The notes below the pieces were generated by a model. It was not told the DNA's origin. It was given only the letters and a program-made list of their open reading frames with translations, and ran no database searches. From positions 1,116,001-1,180,000 of the forward strand of contig CP108997.1 of assembly GCA_036226585.1 (NCBI GenBank): 64,000 nt of DNA, in the 5' to 3' direction. Origin of the DNA: Streptomyces sp. NBC_00708. Lineage in GTDB: Bacteria; Actinomycetota; Actinomycetes; Streptomycetales; Streptomycetaceae. Every line of letters begins with the position of its first letter. Within the stretch, counting starts at the first letter, position 1. Below, one piece after another: positions 39,183 to 50,779 of the stretch. A program made the translations under genes and the position numbers.

Positions 39183-40532
39183 TCAGAGCGGTACGCGCAG
39201 CGCCCCCTCCACACGTTCGGCGGCCCGCTCCGCGTCGGCGCTCCCGCTGGCGACCAGGTCCGCGCGCACCGCCCGCAGCCGGTCGCGCAGCCGCTGCGAC
39301 TCCATGCCCCGGACCCGGTCGGCCATCTCGGTGGCCGTGGCCGCCGCCCGGTCCGCCTCGCCCCGGCGCAGCTCGATCGTGGTGAGCATGGCGAGGCGGT
39401 GGACCCGGCCCCGGTCGTGCGCGGGCGTGCGGACCGCCGCCAGCGCGTGTTCCCGGGCCGCCGCCAGGTCGCCGAGGCTCAGCAGCGCCTCCGCCACCTG
39501 CACATCGACCAGTCCGGGCTGGACATAGCCCGTCTCGTCCGGTTCCCGGCCCGGCCGGATGCGGGCGGCCTCCGACTCGGCGCGGCCGATGCACGTCAGC
39601 GCGCTCGCCCGGTCGCCGAGCCGCGCGTACGCCTTGGCCTGCATCGCGTGGAGGTCGGCGGCGAGCGCGGGGGAGATCGCGCACCCCGCCGCGCGCAGGG
39701 CCGCCTCCGCGAAGGCCACGGACTGGCGGTACTCGGCGAGGAACAGCGACTGATTGACCAGCAGCGCGATCACATAGCCGCCGAGGCCCCGGTCCCCGCT
39801 CGCCTTGGCCAGCCGCAGGGCCTGGTGGAAGTAGCGCTGGGCGGGGCCGTGCGCGTCGGAGTCGTAGGCGCAGATGCCCGCCACGGCCACCAGGGCGCCC
39901 GTGGCGCGGTGCAGTTGACGGCCCGTCGTATCGCTGTAGCCGCCACGCAGCAGGGGGGCCGCACCGGCGTTGAGGAAGCCGACGACGCGCGGACGTGTCG
40001 CGATTCCGCCCGCCCTGCGGTACATCAGTTCGTAGTGGTCACGGGCGGCCCGCAGCGTTGCTATGTCGGCCGCGCCGACCCCGGCCGGCCCGGTCCGCGA
40101 CACATCGGTGTCCTCCGGCGGGTTCTCCCACTCCCATACGGGCATCACCGCTCCGGTCCCGGTGACGGCCGGGGCGGTGACGACATGCGGGCGATGCTGG
40201 GCGTCGGAGCGCCAGACGGCGGTGGTCCGTTCGACGAAGCCGGTCAGCGAGGAGCCCCGGACGGGTGCGTGGCCGTCGGGGACCGCCATGCCGATGTCGT
40301 CCAGCGAAACGCCTCTGTGCAGGCGGTTCCCGAGGACCTCGCAGATCAGGTCGGGCACCTGGCCGCGCGGGCGCTGGCCCTTCAGCCAGCGCGCGACGGC
40401 GGTGTGTTCGTAACGCAGTCCTAGACCGCGCGCGCGGCCGGCCCGGTTCACATGGGCGGCCAGTCCGGCCCGGGAGACGCCCGCCTCCTCGATCAGGGCC
40501 TCCAGCGCGGTGTTGGGCTCCTTGGGCCCCAT
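39183..40532 (-). CDS. Transcriptional regulator with N-terminal HTH and TPR-like helical repeats
   Basis: A 449-residue protein. Residues 5-65 resemble a helix-turn-helix (EALIEEAGVSRAGLAAHVNR and YEHTAVARWLKGQRPRGQVP). From about 165 on it is helical with TPR-like units such as YFHQALRLAKASGDRGLGGY, AFAEAALRAAGCAISPALAA and AEALLSLGDLAAAREHALAA. This layout is that of streptomycete regulators of development or antibiotic production such as the NsdA-like group; the exact role here is not known. The start ATG 40532 follows GGAGG by five bases. A palindrome at 40586-40602 lies upstream. Confidence 0.82.
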   Translation of the reverse strand: MGPKEPNTALEALIEEAGVSRAGLAAHVNRAGRARGLGLRYEHTAVARWLKGQRPRGQVPDLICEVLGNRLHRGVSLDDIGMAVPDGHAPVRGSSLTGFVERTTAVWRSDAQHRPHVVTAPAVTGTGAVMPVWEWENPPEDTDVSRTGPAGVGAADIATLRAARDHYELMYRRAGGIATRPRVVGFLNAGAAPLLRGGYSDTTGRQLHRATGALVAVAGICAYDSDAHGPAQRYFHQALRLAKASGDRGLGGYVIALLVNQSLFLAEYRQSVAFAEAALRAAGCAISPALAADLHAMQAKAYARLGDRASALTCIGRAESEAARIRPGREPDETGYVQPGLVDVQVAEALLSLGDLAAAREHALAAVRTPAHDRGRVHRLAMLTTIELRRGEADRAAATATEMADRVRGMESQRLRDRLRAVRADLVASGSADAERAAERVEGALRVPL

Positions 40533-40788
40533 GTCCCCCTCCGGTGGTTCGGCACGCCTGGACGTGTCGCCCCAGTGGAGCACGATTCACACGGGGTGTG
40601 AACGGAATGCCCGAACCGTCCCACCGCGCACCCTGCCTCAGAGGCCGCGGGCTCGCTTGAATGATTCCCCTCGCAGGGCGCGGACGGGCCGTCTGCTCCC
40701 CCTCGTACAGCAAGGCGGCCCGCATCCGTGCAGTCCACCCCGCCGGCCTGCCCGACACTCCACGGCGGGGGCGGACGGGCGAGTGCAC
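40533..40788. promoter_or_regulatory. Promoter region of the HTH/TPR-like regulator
   Basis: About 250 bases without a gene, up to the pheT terminator. It contains a perfect palindrome, TTCACAC-GGG-GTGTGAA, at 40586-40602, 54 bases before the regulator's start codon. I see no other ordered element. Confidence 0.5.
40586..40602. promoter_or_regulatory. Palindromic candidate operator before the HTH/TPR-like regulator
   Basis: TTCACAC-GGG-GTGTGAA, seven perfect pairs with a three-base spacer. Position suits autoregulation or control by another factor. Confidence 0.55.
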
Positions 40789-40825
40789 AGGAGGGGCGCA
40801 TCCGGTGGCCGGATGCGCCCCTCCT
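40789..40825. terminator. Terminator of the pheS-pheT transcript
   Basis: Perfect 17-base-pair stem (40789-40805 and 40809-40825) with a TGG loop, 15 bases past the pheT stop codon. Confidence 0.88.
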
Positions 40826-40840
40826 TCGTGTGCGGGGTGC

Positions 40841-43350
40841 CTACGCCCCGCGCAGTACCGCGCCCGTACGCTCGGCGGCCAGGGCCACCGCCGCGTCACG
40901 GGCGGCGCTCGCCTCGTCGACCGTCAGGGTGCGGTCGGCGGCGCGGAAGCGCAGCGCGTACGCCAGGGACTTACTGCCCCCGCCGATCTGCTCGCCCGTG
41001 AAGACGTCGAACAGCCGCAGCGACTCCAGGAGTTCGCCCGCGCCCTCGCGCAGCGCCCGCTCCACGTCGGCGGCCGGCACGTCCTGGTCCACGACCAGGG
41101 CGACGTCCTGGGTGGCCACCGGGAAGGCGGAGATCCGCGGAGCCCGCAGGACGCCGTCGACGGCCTGCTCCAGGACATCGAGCTCGACCTCCATGGCGCA
41201 GGTGCGCTCGGGCAGGTGGAGCTCCTTGATGACGCGCGGGTGCAGCTCGCCGGCGTGCCCGAACAGGGTCTCCTCGCCGTCGACCGTCACGAACAGCGCG
41301 GCGCAGCGGCCCGGGTGCCAGGGCGCGTGCCGGTCGGCGCGCACCGTCACCTCGACGCCCGCCTCGCGGGCGATGGTGCGCGCCGCCTCGACGGAGTCCG
41401 CCCAGTCGGCGGGGCGGCCCTTGCCCCACCAGCCGGCCTGCTCGCGGGCGCCCGCGAGGACGACGGCGGCGCGGCGCGGCTGGCGCGGCAGCGCGGCGTC
41501 CAGCGAGGCGATCTCCTCGTCGGAGGGGCGCCGGTCGACCGGGAGCCGGACGGGCTTGGTCTCGTCGCCGGTGGGCCGGAAGACGAGGCCGGTCTCGAAC
41601 AGCGCGAGGTCGTGGCTGCCCCGGCCGTCGTTGCGCCGCAGCGCGCCGAGGAGGCCCGGCAGCAGCGTGGTGCGCAGCGAGGGCTCCTCGTCGGAGAGCG
41701 GGTTGACGAGCCTGACCGTGCGGCGGCGGGCGTCCTCCGCCTCCAGGCCGAGCTGGTCGAGGACCGCCTCGCCGATGAACGGGTAGTTCAGCGCCTCGAC
41801 GTAGCCCGCGCCCGCGAGCGCCCGGCCGACGCGGCGGTGCAGCCGCTGGCGGTCGGTGAGGCCGCGGCCGGAGGGCGGCGTCGGGAGCGTGGAGGGCAGG
41901 TTCTCGTAGCCCTCCAGGCGGATGACCTCTTCGGCCAGGTCGTTCGGCTCGGTGAGGTCGGGGCGCCAGGACGGCGTGGTGACCAGGAGCTCGTCCTGCC
42001 CGTAGACGTCGCAGCCGACCTCCTGGAGGCGGCGTACGACGGTCTCGCGGCCGTAGGCGACACCGGCGACCTTGTCGGGGTGGTCGGCCGGCATCGTGAT
42101 GGTGCGGGGCGCGGACGGGGCGGTGACCTCGGTGACGCCCGCCTCGGCGGTGCCGCCGGCCAGGAGGACCAGCAGGTCGACGGTGCGCTGCGCGGCAGCG
42201 GCGGCGGCCTGCGGGTCGACGCCGCGCTCGAAGCGCTTGGACGCCTCGGAGGGCAGCTTGTGGCGGCGCGCGGTGCGGGCGATCGAGATCGCGTCGAAGT
42301 GCGCGGCCTCGATGACGACCTCGGCGGTGTGCGCGCCCTCGGCCGCGTCGGCGATCTCCGTGTCGGCCCCGCCCATGACGCCCGCGAGGCCGATGGGGCC
42401 GCGGTTGTCGGTGATGACGAGGTCGCCGGAGTCCAGGACGCGGACCGCGCCGTCGAGCGTGGTGAGCTTCTCGCCCTGCTCGGCGCGGCGGACCCCGATC
42501 GGTCCGTCGATGCGGGTCCGGTCGTAGGCGTGCAGCGGCTGGCCGAGTTCGAGCATCACGTAGTTGGTGACGTCGACGGCGAGCGAGATCGGCCGCATGC
42601 CGGCCTTCTGCAGCCGGCGCTGCATCCAGATCGGGGTGCGGGCCTCGGGCTGGAGCCCGACGACGGTGCGCGCGGTGAAGCGGGAGCAGCCGATCGGGTC
42701 GGCGACCTTGACCGGGTAGCCGTACGCGTTGGGCGCGGGCACGTCCAGGAGGGCCGGGTCGCGCAGCGGCAGGCCGTAGGCGATGGCGGTCTCACGGGCG
42801 ACACCGCGCATCGACAGGCAGTAGCCGCGGTCGGGCGTGACGGCGATGTCCAGGACCTCGTCGACCAGTTCGAGCAGTTCGATGGCGTCGGTGCCGACCT
42901 CGTACTCCGGCGGGAGCACGATGATGCCGTGGGTCCCGTCGTCGCCCATGCCGAGCTCGTCGGCGGAGCAGATCATGCCGTGCGAGGTCTTGCCGTACGT
43001 CTTGCGGGCGGCGATCGCGAAGTCGCCGGGCAGCACGGCGCCGGGCAGGACCACGACGACCTTGTCGCCGACGGCGAAGTTACGGGCGCCGCAGACGATC
43101 TCCTGCGGCTCGCCGGTGCCGTTGGCGGTGCCGACGTCCACCGTGCAGAAGCGGATCGGCTTCTTGAAGCCCTCCAGCTCCTCGATGGTCAGCACCTGTC
43201 CGACGACGAGCGGCCCGGTGAGGCCGGCGCCGGTCCGCTCGACCGTCTCGACCTCCAGGCCGACGGCGACGAGCTTGGCCTGCACGTCACGGCCGGTCTC
43301 GGTGGCCGGCAGGTCGACGTATTCCCGCAGCCAGGAAAGCGGGACGCGCA

Positions 43351-43351
<1 letters not shown>
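40841..43351 (-). CDS. pheT: Phenylalanine-tRNA ligase, beta subunit
   Basis: An 836-residue subunit of the alpha2-beta2 enzyme that charges tRNA-Phe. It begins [20 protein letters not shown]. The EMAP-like tRNA-binding domain is at about 40-150 ([20 protein letters not shown]), the B3/B4 editing domain near 210-390, B5 near 410-480, and the anticodon-binding FDX-ACB domain is at the C-terminus ([20 protein letters not shown] onward). Its start overlaps the pheS stop by one base (TGATG). Confidence 0.97.
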
Positions 43352-45785
<2,434 letters not shown>

Positions 45786-45909
45786 TCCCGTACCCCACCT
45801 CTCGAACCGGTGCAGTGGGCCACCCCCGAGTGCGTCACCCTACTAGTCGTCGGTGACGGAGCGACACCCTGTGGCGGCTCTCCGTCGAAGCAGGGGCGCT
45901 CGGAGGCGC

Positions 45910-46752
45910 TCAGCCGGTGGTGCGGCGCGGGCGCTGGGCGCGCGCGGAGGCGTAGAGGCAGACCGCGGCGGCGGTGGCGAGGTTGAGGCTCTCCGCCTTG
46001 CCGTGGATCGGCACCCGCACCACGGCGTCGGCCAGGGCGCGGGTCTCCTCGGGCAGCCCCCAGGCCTCGTTGCCGAAGATCCAGGCGGTGGGCCCGCCCA
46101 TCGTGCCGGCGTCGAGTTCGTCGTCGAGGTCGTCGCTGCCCGCGCCGTCGGCGGCCAGGATGCGCACGCCCGCCCCGCGCAGTCCGCGTACGGCCTGCTC
46201 GACGGGGACGCCCACGGCGACCGGCAGATGGAAGAGCGAACCGACCGAGGCACGCACCGACTTGGGGTTGTACAGGTCGACGGAGGCGTCGGTCAGGACG
46301 ACCGCGTCGGCACCCGCCGCGTCGGCGCAGCGCAGCACCGTCCCGGCGTTCCCGGGGTCGCGGACGTGGGCCAGCACGGCGACCAGCCGGGGCCGGGCCG
46401 CGAGGATCTCGTCGAAGGGCGAGTCGAGGAAGCGGCAGACGCCGATGAGGCCCTGCGGGGTGACGGTCTGCGAGAGGTCGGCCAGGACGTCGCCGTCGGC
46501 GAGGTGGACGCGGGCGCCCGCCTCGTGGGCGGCGTCGATGATGGGGGCGTAGCGCTCGGCGGCCTCGACGGTGGCGAAGAGTTCGACGAGGGTGGGCTCG
46601 CCGTCGGCGCCCCGGTGTCCGGCTGCCTCGCGCACGGCCTGCGGCCCCTCGGCGATGAATCTGCGCTCCTTGCCGCGGAAGTTGCGCCTGGCCAGCCGCC
46701 GGGCGGCGGCGACCCGCGGCGATCGCGGGGAGATCGGTTCGGGGGTGCCCAT
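45910..46752 (-). CDS. TrmH/SpoU-family RNA 2'-O-methyltransferase
   Basis: A 280-residue SPOUT enzyme. The N-terminal substrate-binding part begins ISPRSPRVAAARRLARRNFR; the knotted SAM-binding domain shows VAVLAHVRDPGNAGTVLRCA (motif 1), AWIFGNEAWGLPEE (motif 2) and VPIHGKAESLNLATAAAVCL (motif 3). It should methylate a ribose in rRNA or tRNA. It lies downstream of rplT in the ribosomal cluster, which suggests 23S rRNA as target. The start at 46752 follows the family; the ribosome site is weak. Confidence 0.92.
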   Translation of the reverse strand: MGTPEPISPRSPRVAAARRLARRNFRGKERRFIAEGPQAVREAAGHRGADGEPTLVELFATVEAAERYAPIIDAAHEAGARVHLADGDVLADLSQTVTPQGLIGVCRFLDSPFDEILAARPRLVAVLAHVRDPGNAGTVLRCADAAGADAVVLTDASVDLYNPKSVRASVGSLFHLPVAVGVPVEQAVRGLRGAGVRILAADGAGSDDLDDELDAGTMGGPTAWIFGNEAWGLPEETRALADAVVRVPIHGKAESLNLATAAAVCLYASARAQRPRRTTG

Positions 46753-46866
46753 GTCGGCGGCGAGCCTCTCTGCGTTACGAAAAAGGTCCTGGTGGTACAA
46801 CGCACCGGACCCGCAGACGGCGAGCGCCTGCGGGTCCGGCTCGAGAGCCAAGAAGTGCGGCCTGGG

Positions 46867-47250
46867 TCAGGCGGCCTTCGGGGCGTTGACGTCGCTCGGG
46901 AGGGCCTTCTGGGCGACCTCGACGAGGGCGGCGAACGCGTTGGCGTCGTTGACCGCGAGCTCGGCCAGGATCTTGCGGTCCACCTCGACGTTGGCGGCCT
47001 TCAGACCCTGGATGAGGCGGTTGTACGTCATGCCGTTCTGGCGGGCAGCGGCGTTGATGCGCTGGATCCACAGCTGACGGAAGTCGCCCTTGCGCTTCTT
47101 GCGGTCGTTGTAGTTGTAGACCAGGGAGTGGGTGACCTGCTCCTTGGCCTTGCGGTACAGGCGCGAACGCTGACCGCGGTAACCGCTGGCCTGCTCGAGG
47201 ATCGCCCGGCGCTTCTTGTGGGCGTTGACTGCCCGCTTGACGCGTGCCAC
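46867..47250 (-). CDS. rplT: 50S ribosomal protein L20
   Basis: A 127-residue L20, beginning [20 protein letters not shown]. Its basic N-terminus threads 23S rRNA early in 50S assembly. The segment [20 protein letters not shown] is diagnostic. It is third in infC-rpmI-rplT. In several bacteria L20 also represses this operon. Confidence 0.98.
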   Translation of the reverse strand: MARVKRAVNAHKKRRAILEQASGYRGQRSRLYRKAKEQVTHSLVYNYNDRKKRKGDFRQLWIQRINAAARQNGMTYNRLIQGLKAANVEVDRKILAELAVNDANAFAALVEVAQKALPSDVNAPKAA

Positions 47251-47357
47251 TTGTTAACTCCTTGTAGCGGGGCCGTGGTCGTACTCACACGGCCCGGAAA
47301 CGAATTGGTCCCGGTCGGATCGAGGGCGCGTCCCCGGTGAATCCGGGGACGACGGCC

Positions 47358-47552
47358 TCACTTGCCGAGAAGCTTCTTGATCTTCTTGGCGTCGGCCGGA
47401 GCCACGACGACCGTGCCGGTCAGCGAGCGGGTCTTCTTGGACGACTTGTGCTCGAGCAGGTGGCGCTTGCCGGCCCTCTCGCGGAGCACCTTGCCGGAGC
47501 CGGTGATCTTGAAGCGCTTGCTGGCACCGCTGTGCGTCTTGTTCTTCGGCAT
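47358..47552 (-). CDS. rpmI: 50S ribosomal protein L35
   Basis: A 64-residue L35: [20 protein letters not shown], then [19 protein letters not shown]. Second gene of infC-rpmI-rplT, with an unusually long 120-base gap to infC and 107 bases to rplT. Confidence 0.98.
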   Translation of the reverse strand: MPKNKTHSGASKRFKITGSGKVLRERAGKRHLLEHKSSKKTRSLTGTVVVAPADAKKIKKLLGK

Positions 47553-47672
47553 CGCGCCGTTCTCTCCTCGTCAGTGGCGCCCCTCTCGGTGCGGGCACCG
47601 GACCACAGGGGCGTCAGATCTTGATGGGGGTTCCGCGGGGACCCGGGGGTGCCTGGATGGCACCCCCCGCGG

Positions 47673-48341
47673 TCACGCCTCGGAAGGTGTCTCGGCCTCG
47701 GCCTCGGGCGCCGCCTCGGCCGGAGCCTCGGGGGCCTGACCCTCGGGCGCGGCGTCGGGGGTGTTGTTCCCCTGGCGCTCCGCCTTGCGGGCGGCCTGGG
47801 CCTCGCGGGCCTCGGCCATGGCTTCGGTCTTCTTCTTGTGCGGGCCCAGAACCATGATCATGTTCCGGCCGTCCTGCTTCGGGTTGGACTCGATGAAGCC
47901 GAGTTCCTCCACGTCCGAAGCGAGACGCTGGAGCAGTCGGAAGCCCAGCTCGGGGCGGGACTGCTCACGACCACGGAACATGATCGTGATCTTGACCTTG
48001 TCGCCCTGCTTGAGGAACCGGACGACGTGACCCTTCTTGGTGTCATAGTCGTGCGGGTCGATCTTCGGCCGGAGCTTCATCTCCTTGATGACCGTGTGCG
48101 CCTGGTTCTTGCGCGCCTCACGGGCCTTCATGGCCGACTCGTACTTGAACTTCCCGTAGTCCATGAGCTTGCACACGGGCGGACGGGCGGTAGCCGCCAC
48201 CTCGACCAGGTCGAGGTCGTACTCCTGTGCGAGTTCCAGGGCCTTGGCAAGCGGCACAATCCCGACCTGCTCGCCGCTGGGACCGACAAGTCGCACCTCG
48301 GGCACGCGAATCCGGTCGTTGATGCGGGGCTCGGCGCTGAT
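47673..48341 (-). CDS. infC: Translation initiation factor IF-3
   Basis: About 222 residues. The N-domain begins [20 protein letters not shown], followed by the linker and the C-domain with [21 protein letters not shown] Streptomyces-type Ala/Glu/Pro-rich tail ends ETPSEA. The Shine-Dalgarno GAGGAGG lies four bases before an ATC codon (48341-48339) that begins the conserved sequence, so initiation at ATC is likely; rare start codons let IF-3 repress its own synthesis. The alternative is an in-frame GTG at 48386 without a ribosome site, which adds 15 residues. It is the first gene of the operon and is preceded by a structured leader. Confidence 0.95.
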   Translation of the reverse strand: MSAEPRINDRIRVPEVRLVGPSGEQVGIVPLAKALELAQEYDLDLVEVAATARPPVCKLMDYGKFKYESAMKAREARKNQAHTVIKEMKLRPKIDPHDYDTKKGHVVRFLKQGDKVKITIMFRGREQSRPELGFRLLQRLASDVEELGFIESNPKQDGRNMIMVLGPHKKKTEAMAEAREAQAARKAERQGNNTPDAAPEGQAPEAPAEAAPEAEAETPSEA

Positions 48342-48727
48342 GGATCCTCCTCGGTAGCACCACGCGACCGCCTGGCGGACAGCCACGTAACGTCTGTTTC
48401 AGACAGACCAACCGCGTCGGAGCAACAAAAATGCCCCGGACGGGACACAGGCGGGGCTCCTGGCAAACCGGAACACCGCCACGGTGAACCGCGGGGCGCA
48501 TCGGGCGGCTCCATCGTCCGTACGGAACGATGGGGACCACCTGACCGGTGACCCGCCGTCCTGGGGACGGCTAGGTGGGAGAGCGGAGCCTCCACTTGTG
48601 GGCCGGGCACATAGCTGCCCAGCCGGTCGTTACACAAGGTTAGCAGCTCGGCGGGGCGGGCACCAACCGGCCCGTGCGGGCGCTCCCGCGGGCGGAGGGC
48701 CGGCGCCGTGGGCCTATCGTAAGGCGC
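48342..48727 (-). promoter_or_regulatory. Structured infC leader and divergent promoter region
   Basis: About 385 non-coding bases. On the minus strand it carries, in transcript order, TAACCT/TTGTGT promoter-like sequence near 48630, a long GC-rich part with several inverted repeats, a terminator-like hairpin with a U-tract (48421-48457), a six-base-pair hairpin GTCTGT-N5-ACAGAC (48392-48408) and the GAGGAGG ribosome site. The plus side holds TATCGT seven bases before ATG 48728. Confidence 0.55.
48421..48457 (-). terminator. U-tailed attenuator hairpin in the infC leader
   Basis: Reading the minus strand, GCCCCG (48457-48452) pairs with CGGGGC (48438-48433), followed at once by ATTTTTGTT. 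A U-run after a GC stem is unusual in this genome, and it lies about 90 bases before the infC ribosome site, so it is a good candidate for transcription attenuation. Confidence 0.65.
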
Positions 48728-49090
48728 ATGAGTGACGCGACCCCCAGCAGTGATTCCCCCGGCTTCGACGAGATGGCCCGCGACATCGCGGAGGTGCCCG
48801 CCGTCGAGGTGATCGTGACGGTCGCCGTCAACCTGATGAGCGCCGCCGCCGTGAAGCTCGGCCTGACCGAGGACGGCGACGCGCACAAGGACCTCGACGA
48901 GGCCCGCAAGCTGGTCCACGCACTGGCCGGCCTGCTGGACGCGAGCACCACGGAGATCAGCTCCTTCCACGCGGCCCCGCTGCGCGACGGCCTGAAGTCC
49001 CTCCAGCTCGCCTTCCGCGAGGCCTCGCTCGTCCCGGACGAGCCGGGCCAGGGTCCGGGCGAGAAGTACACCGGCCCGGTCTTCGGCTGA
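48728..49090 (+). CDS. DUF1844 family protein
   Basis: A 120-residue protein of the DUF1844 family: EVIVTVAVNLMSAAAVKLGL, then DLDEARKLVHALAGLLDAST. It is helical and soluble; function unknown. TATCGT lies seven bases before the ATG and AAGG also precedes it, so initiation may be leaderless. It is divergent from infC, as in related genomes. Confidence 0.85.
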   Translation: MSDATPSSDSPGFDEMARDIAEVPAVEVIVTVAVNLMSAAAVKLGLTEDGDAHKDLDEARKLVHALAGLLDASTTEISSFHAAPLRDGLKSLQLAFREASLVPDEPGQGPGEKYTGPVFG

Positions 49091-49121
49091 GACGTCCGCC
49101 TCTTCGTCCGTACGTACGTGA

Positions 49122-49156
49122 ACGAGCCCCCGCCGGTGCTTCCGGCGGGGGCTCGT
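49122..49156. terminator. Bidirectional terminator between DUF1844 and aquaporin genes
   Basis: Perfect 15-base-pair stem (49122-49136 and 49142-49156) with the loop TGCTT, between convergent genes. Confidence 0.88.
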
Positions 49157-49173
49157 CGCTTCGCGGGTACGGG

Positions 49174-49881
49174 TCAGACCTCCGCGGTCGTCTCCCCGCC
49201 GCGCATCGAGGGGTGGGTCAGCCGGTGGGCGAGCGCCGCGAGGATGCCGCCGGCCAGCGGGGCCACGATGAACAGCCACAGCTGGGAGAGGGCCGCGCCG
49301 CCGGCGAACAGGGCCGGGCCGAGGCTGCGGGCCGGGTTGACCGAGGTGCCGGTGAGCGGGATGCCGACCAGGTGGATCACCGCGAGGGAGATACCGATGG
49401 GCAGCCCGTCGAAGCCGACGACCGCCACCTTGTGGGTCACCGCGAGGACCACGAAGACCAGCAGGAAGGTGAGCACCACCTCGGCCAGGAACGCGCCGCC
49501 GAGGTTGATGTGCACGTCCGAGCGGTCGCCGTAGCCGTTGCTGCCGAACTTTCCGCTCGTCTTCAGCCCCGGCACCTGCTTGGCCAGCAGGAACAGCAGC
49601 GCCGCACCGGCGATGCCGCCGAGGAACTGTGCGATCCAGTACGTCACCGCCGTGCGCACGTCGATCCGCCGGGCGGCCAGCATGCCGAGCGTGACCGCCG
49701 GATTGATGTGGCAGCCGGAGATCGGGCCGAGGGCGTAGGCGAGCGCGAGGAGCACGAAACCGAAGGCCAGGGCGATGCCCAGGGTTCCGATGTAATCGAC
49801 GCACAGCACCGCCGCTCCCACGGCGAAGAAAACCAGCAGCAGGGTGCCGAGGAACTCCGACACGGCTGTCCGCGTCTGCAT
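49174..49881 (-). CDS. MIP-family aquaporin/aquaglyceroporin (AqpZ-like)
   Basis: A 235-residue channel with six TM helices and both NPA half-helices: GCHINPAVTLG near residue 60 and GTSVNPARSLGP near 190. The selectivity-filter context (His in ISLAVIHLVG, Arg after the second NPA) fits a water-type channel. The start at ATG 49881 has GAGGTGG four bases upstream. It is monocistronic. Confidence 0.93.
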   Translation of the reverse strand: MQTRTAVSEFLGTLLLVFFAVGAAVLCVDYIGTLGIALAFGFVLLALAYALGPISGCHINPAVTLGMLAARRIDVRTAVTYWIAQFLGGIAGAALLFLLAKQVPGLKTSGKFGSNGYGDRSDVHINLGGAFLAEVVLTFLLVFVVLAVTHKVAVVGFDGLPIGISLAVIHLVGIPLTGTSVNPARSLGPALFAGGAALSQLWLFIVAPLAGGILAALAHRLTHPSMRGGETTAEV

Positions 49882-49964
49882 ACAACCACCTCGCGAAGAT
49901 CGTTCCTTTTCTTCGCAATTCTCCGGCCGCTCACGCACTCGCGCGCGTTGAGCCGAAGGGGTGA

Positions 49965-50693
49965 TCAGCGCGTGAACAGGGGCTCACCCGGTGTGTGCGC
50001 GTCGGCCGGGAGCAGCGCGAGGTCCAGGCCCCGGACCAGCCGGGCCCGCAGCACCTCGTCGGCGGCCAGCGCGCGGGCCACCCGCCCCGCCGCTCGGCCC
50101 GGGTCCGCGTCGGGCGCGAGGACCAGGGCGAGGGTGCCGTCGGCGCTGCCCGGGCCGAGGTGGGCGCGGAGCACGGCGGGCTCGGCGGCGACGGCTTCGC
50201 GTACGGCGGCGGTGACGGCGGGGTCGTCCAGCGGGTCCGCGCTGGTGCGGCCCTCGGCGAGGGCGCGCAGGGCGGACCCGGTCAGCTCGAAGGCCACCGG
50301 CCCGGCGAGGTCGAGCACCACCGTGTCGGCCTTCTCGTGCGCGGCGGCCCGGAGCGCCTGGTGCAGGGGTACGGCGACGGGGCGGGCCCGCGGGTCCCAG
50401 CGGGCCAGCGACGCGGTGGAGGTGAAGGCGGGCAGGGCGCGGCGGCCACCGGCCTGGAGCGTGGGCACGGCCATGTCGCTGCTCTTCTCCCGGCGCAGCC
50501 CCCGCTCGTCCTCCTCCACCTCACCGAGGACGGCGACGACGGGCACCAGGAGCCGGGCGCCCTTCAGGGCTTCGAGCACCGGTGCGACGGCGGTGCGGTC
50601 CTCGGCCCAGGCGGCGAGGGCCGAGGCCAGGGCGGGGTCGGCGGTGCCGTCGTCGTCGGAGTAACCGGGGTCCGGAATGTTCTTCTGCTCCAC
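49965..50693 (-). CDS. SseB-family protein
   Basis: A 242-residue protein with an SseB N-terminal domain (about 15-130): DPALASALAAWAEDRTAVAP, ALKGARLLVPVVAVLGEVEE and RALPAFTSTASLARWDPRAR. The C-terminal half is Ala-rich. It is probably cytoplasmic; function in actinomycetes is unknown. I start it at GTG 50693 (EQKNIPDPGYSDDDG) because TACGCT lies six bases upstream, the leaderless arrangement, and relatives begin there; ATG 50723 is an alternative. Confidence 0.85.
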   Translation of the reverse strand: MEQKNIPDPGYSDDDGTADPALASALAAWAEDRTAVAPVLEALKGARLLVPVVAVLGEVEEDERGLRREKSSDMAVPTLQAGGRRALPAFTSTASLARWDPRARPVAVPLHQALRAAAHEKADTVVLDLAGPVAFELTGSALRALAEGRTSADPLDDPAVTAAVREAVAAEPAVLRAHLGPGSADGTLALVLAPDADPGRAAGRVARALAADEVLRARLVRGLDLALLPADAHTPGEPLFTR

Positions 50694-50779
50694 GGGGCGA
50701 GCGTAGTGCCTGGGCATTCTCATCGGGCCGACAGGTCGGACCCAGCCGGTTCTCAGCCGCGCTTCCTAGCGTCCGGGCC

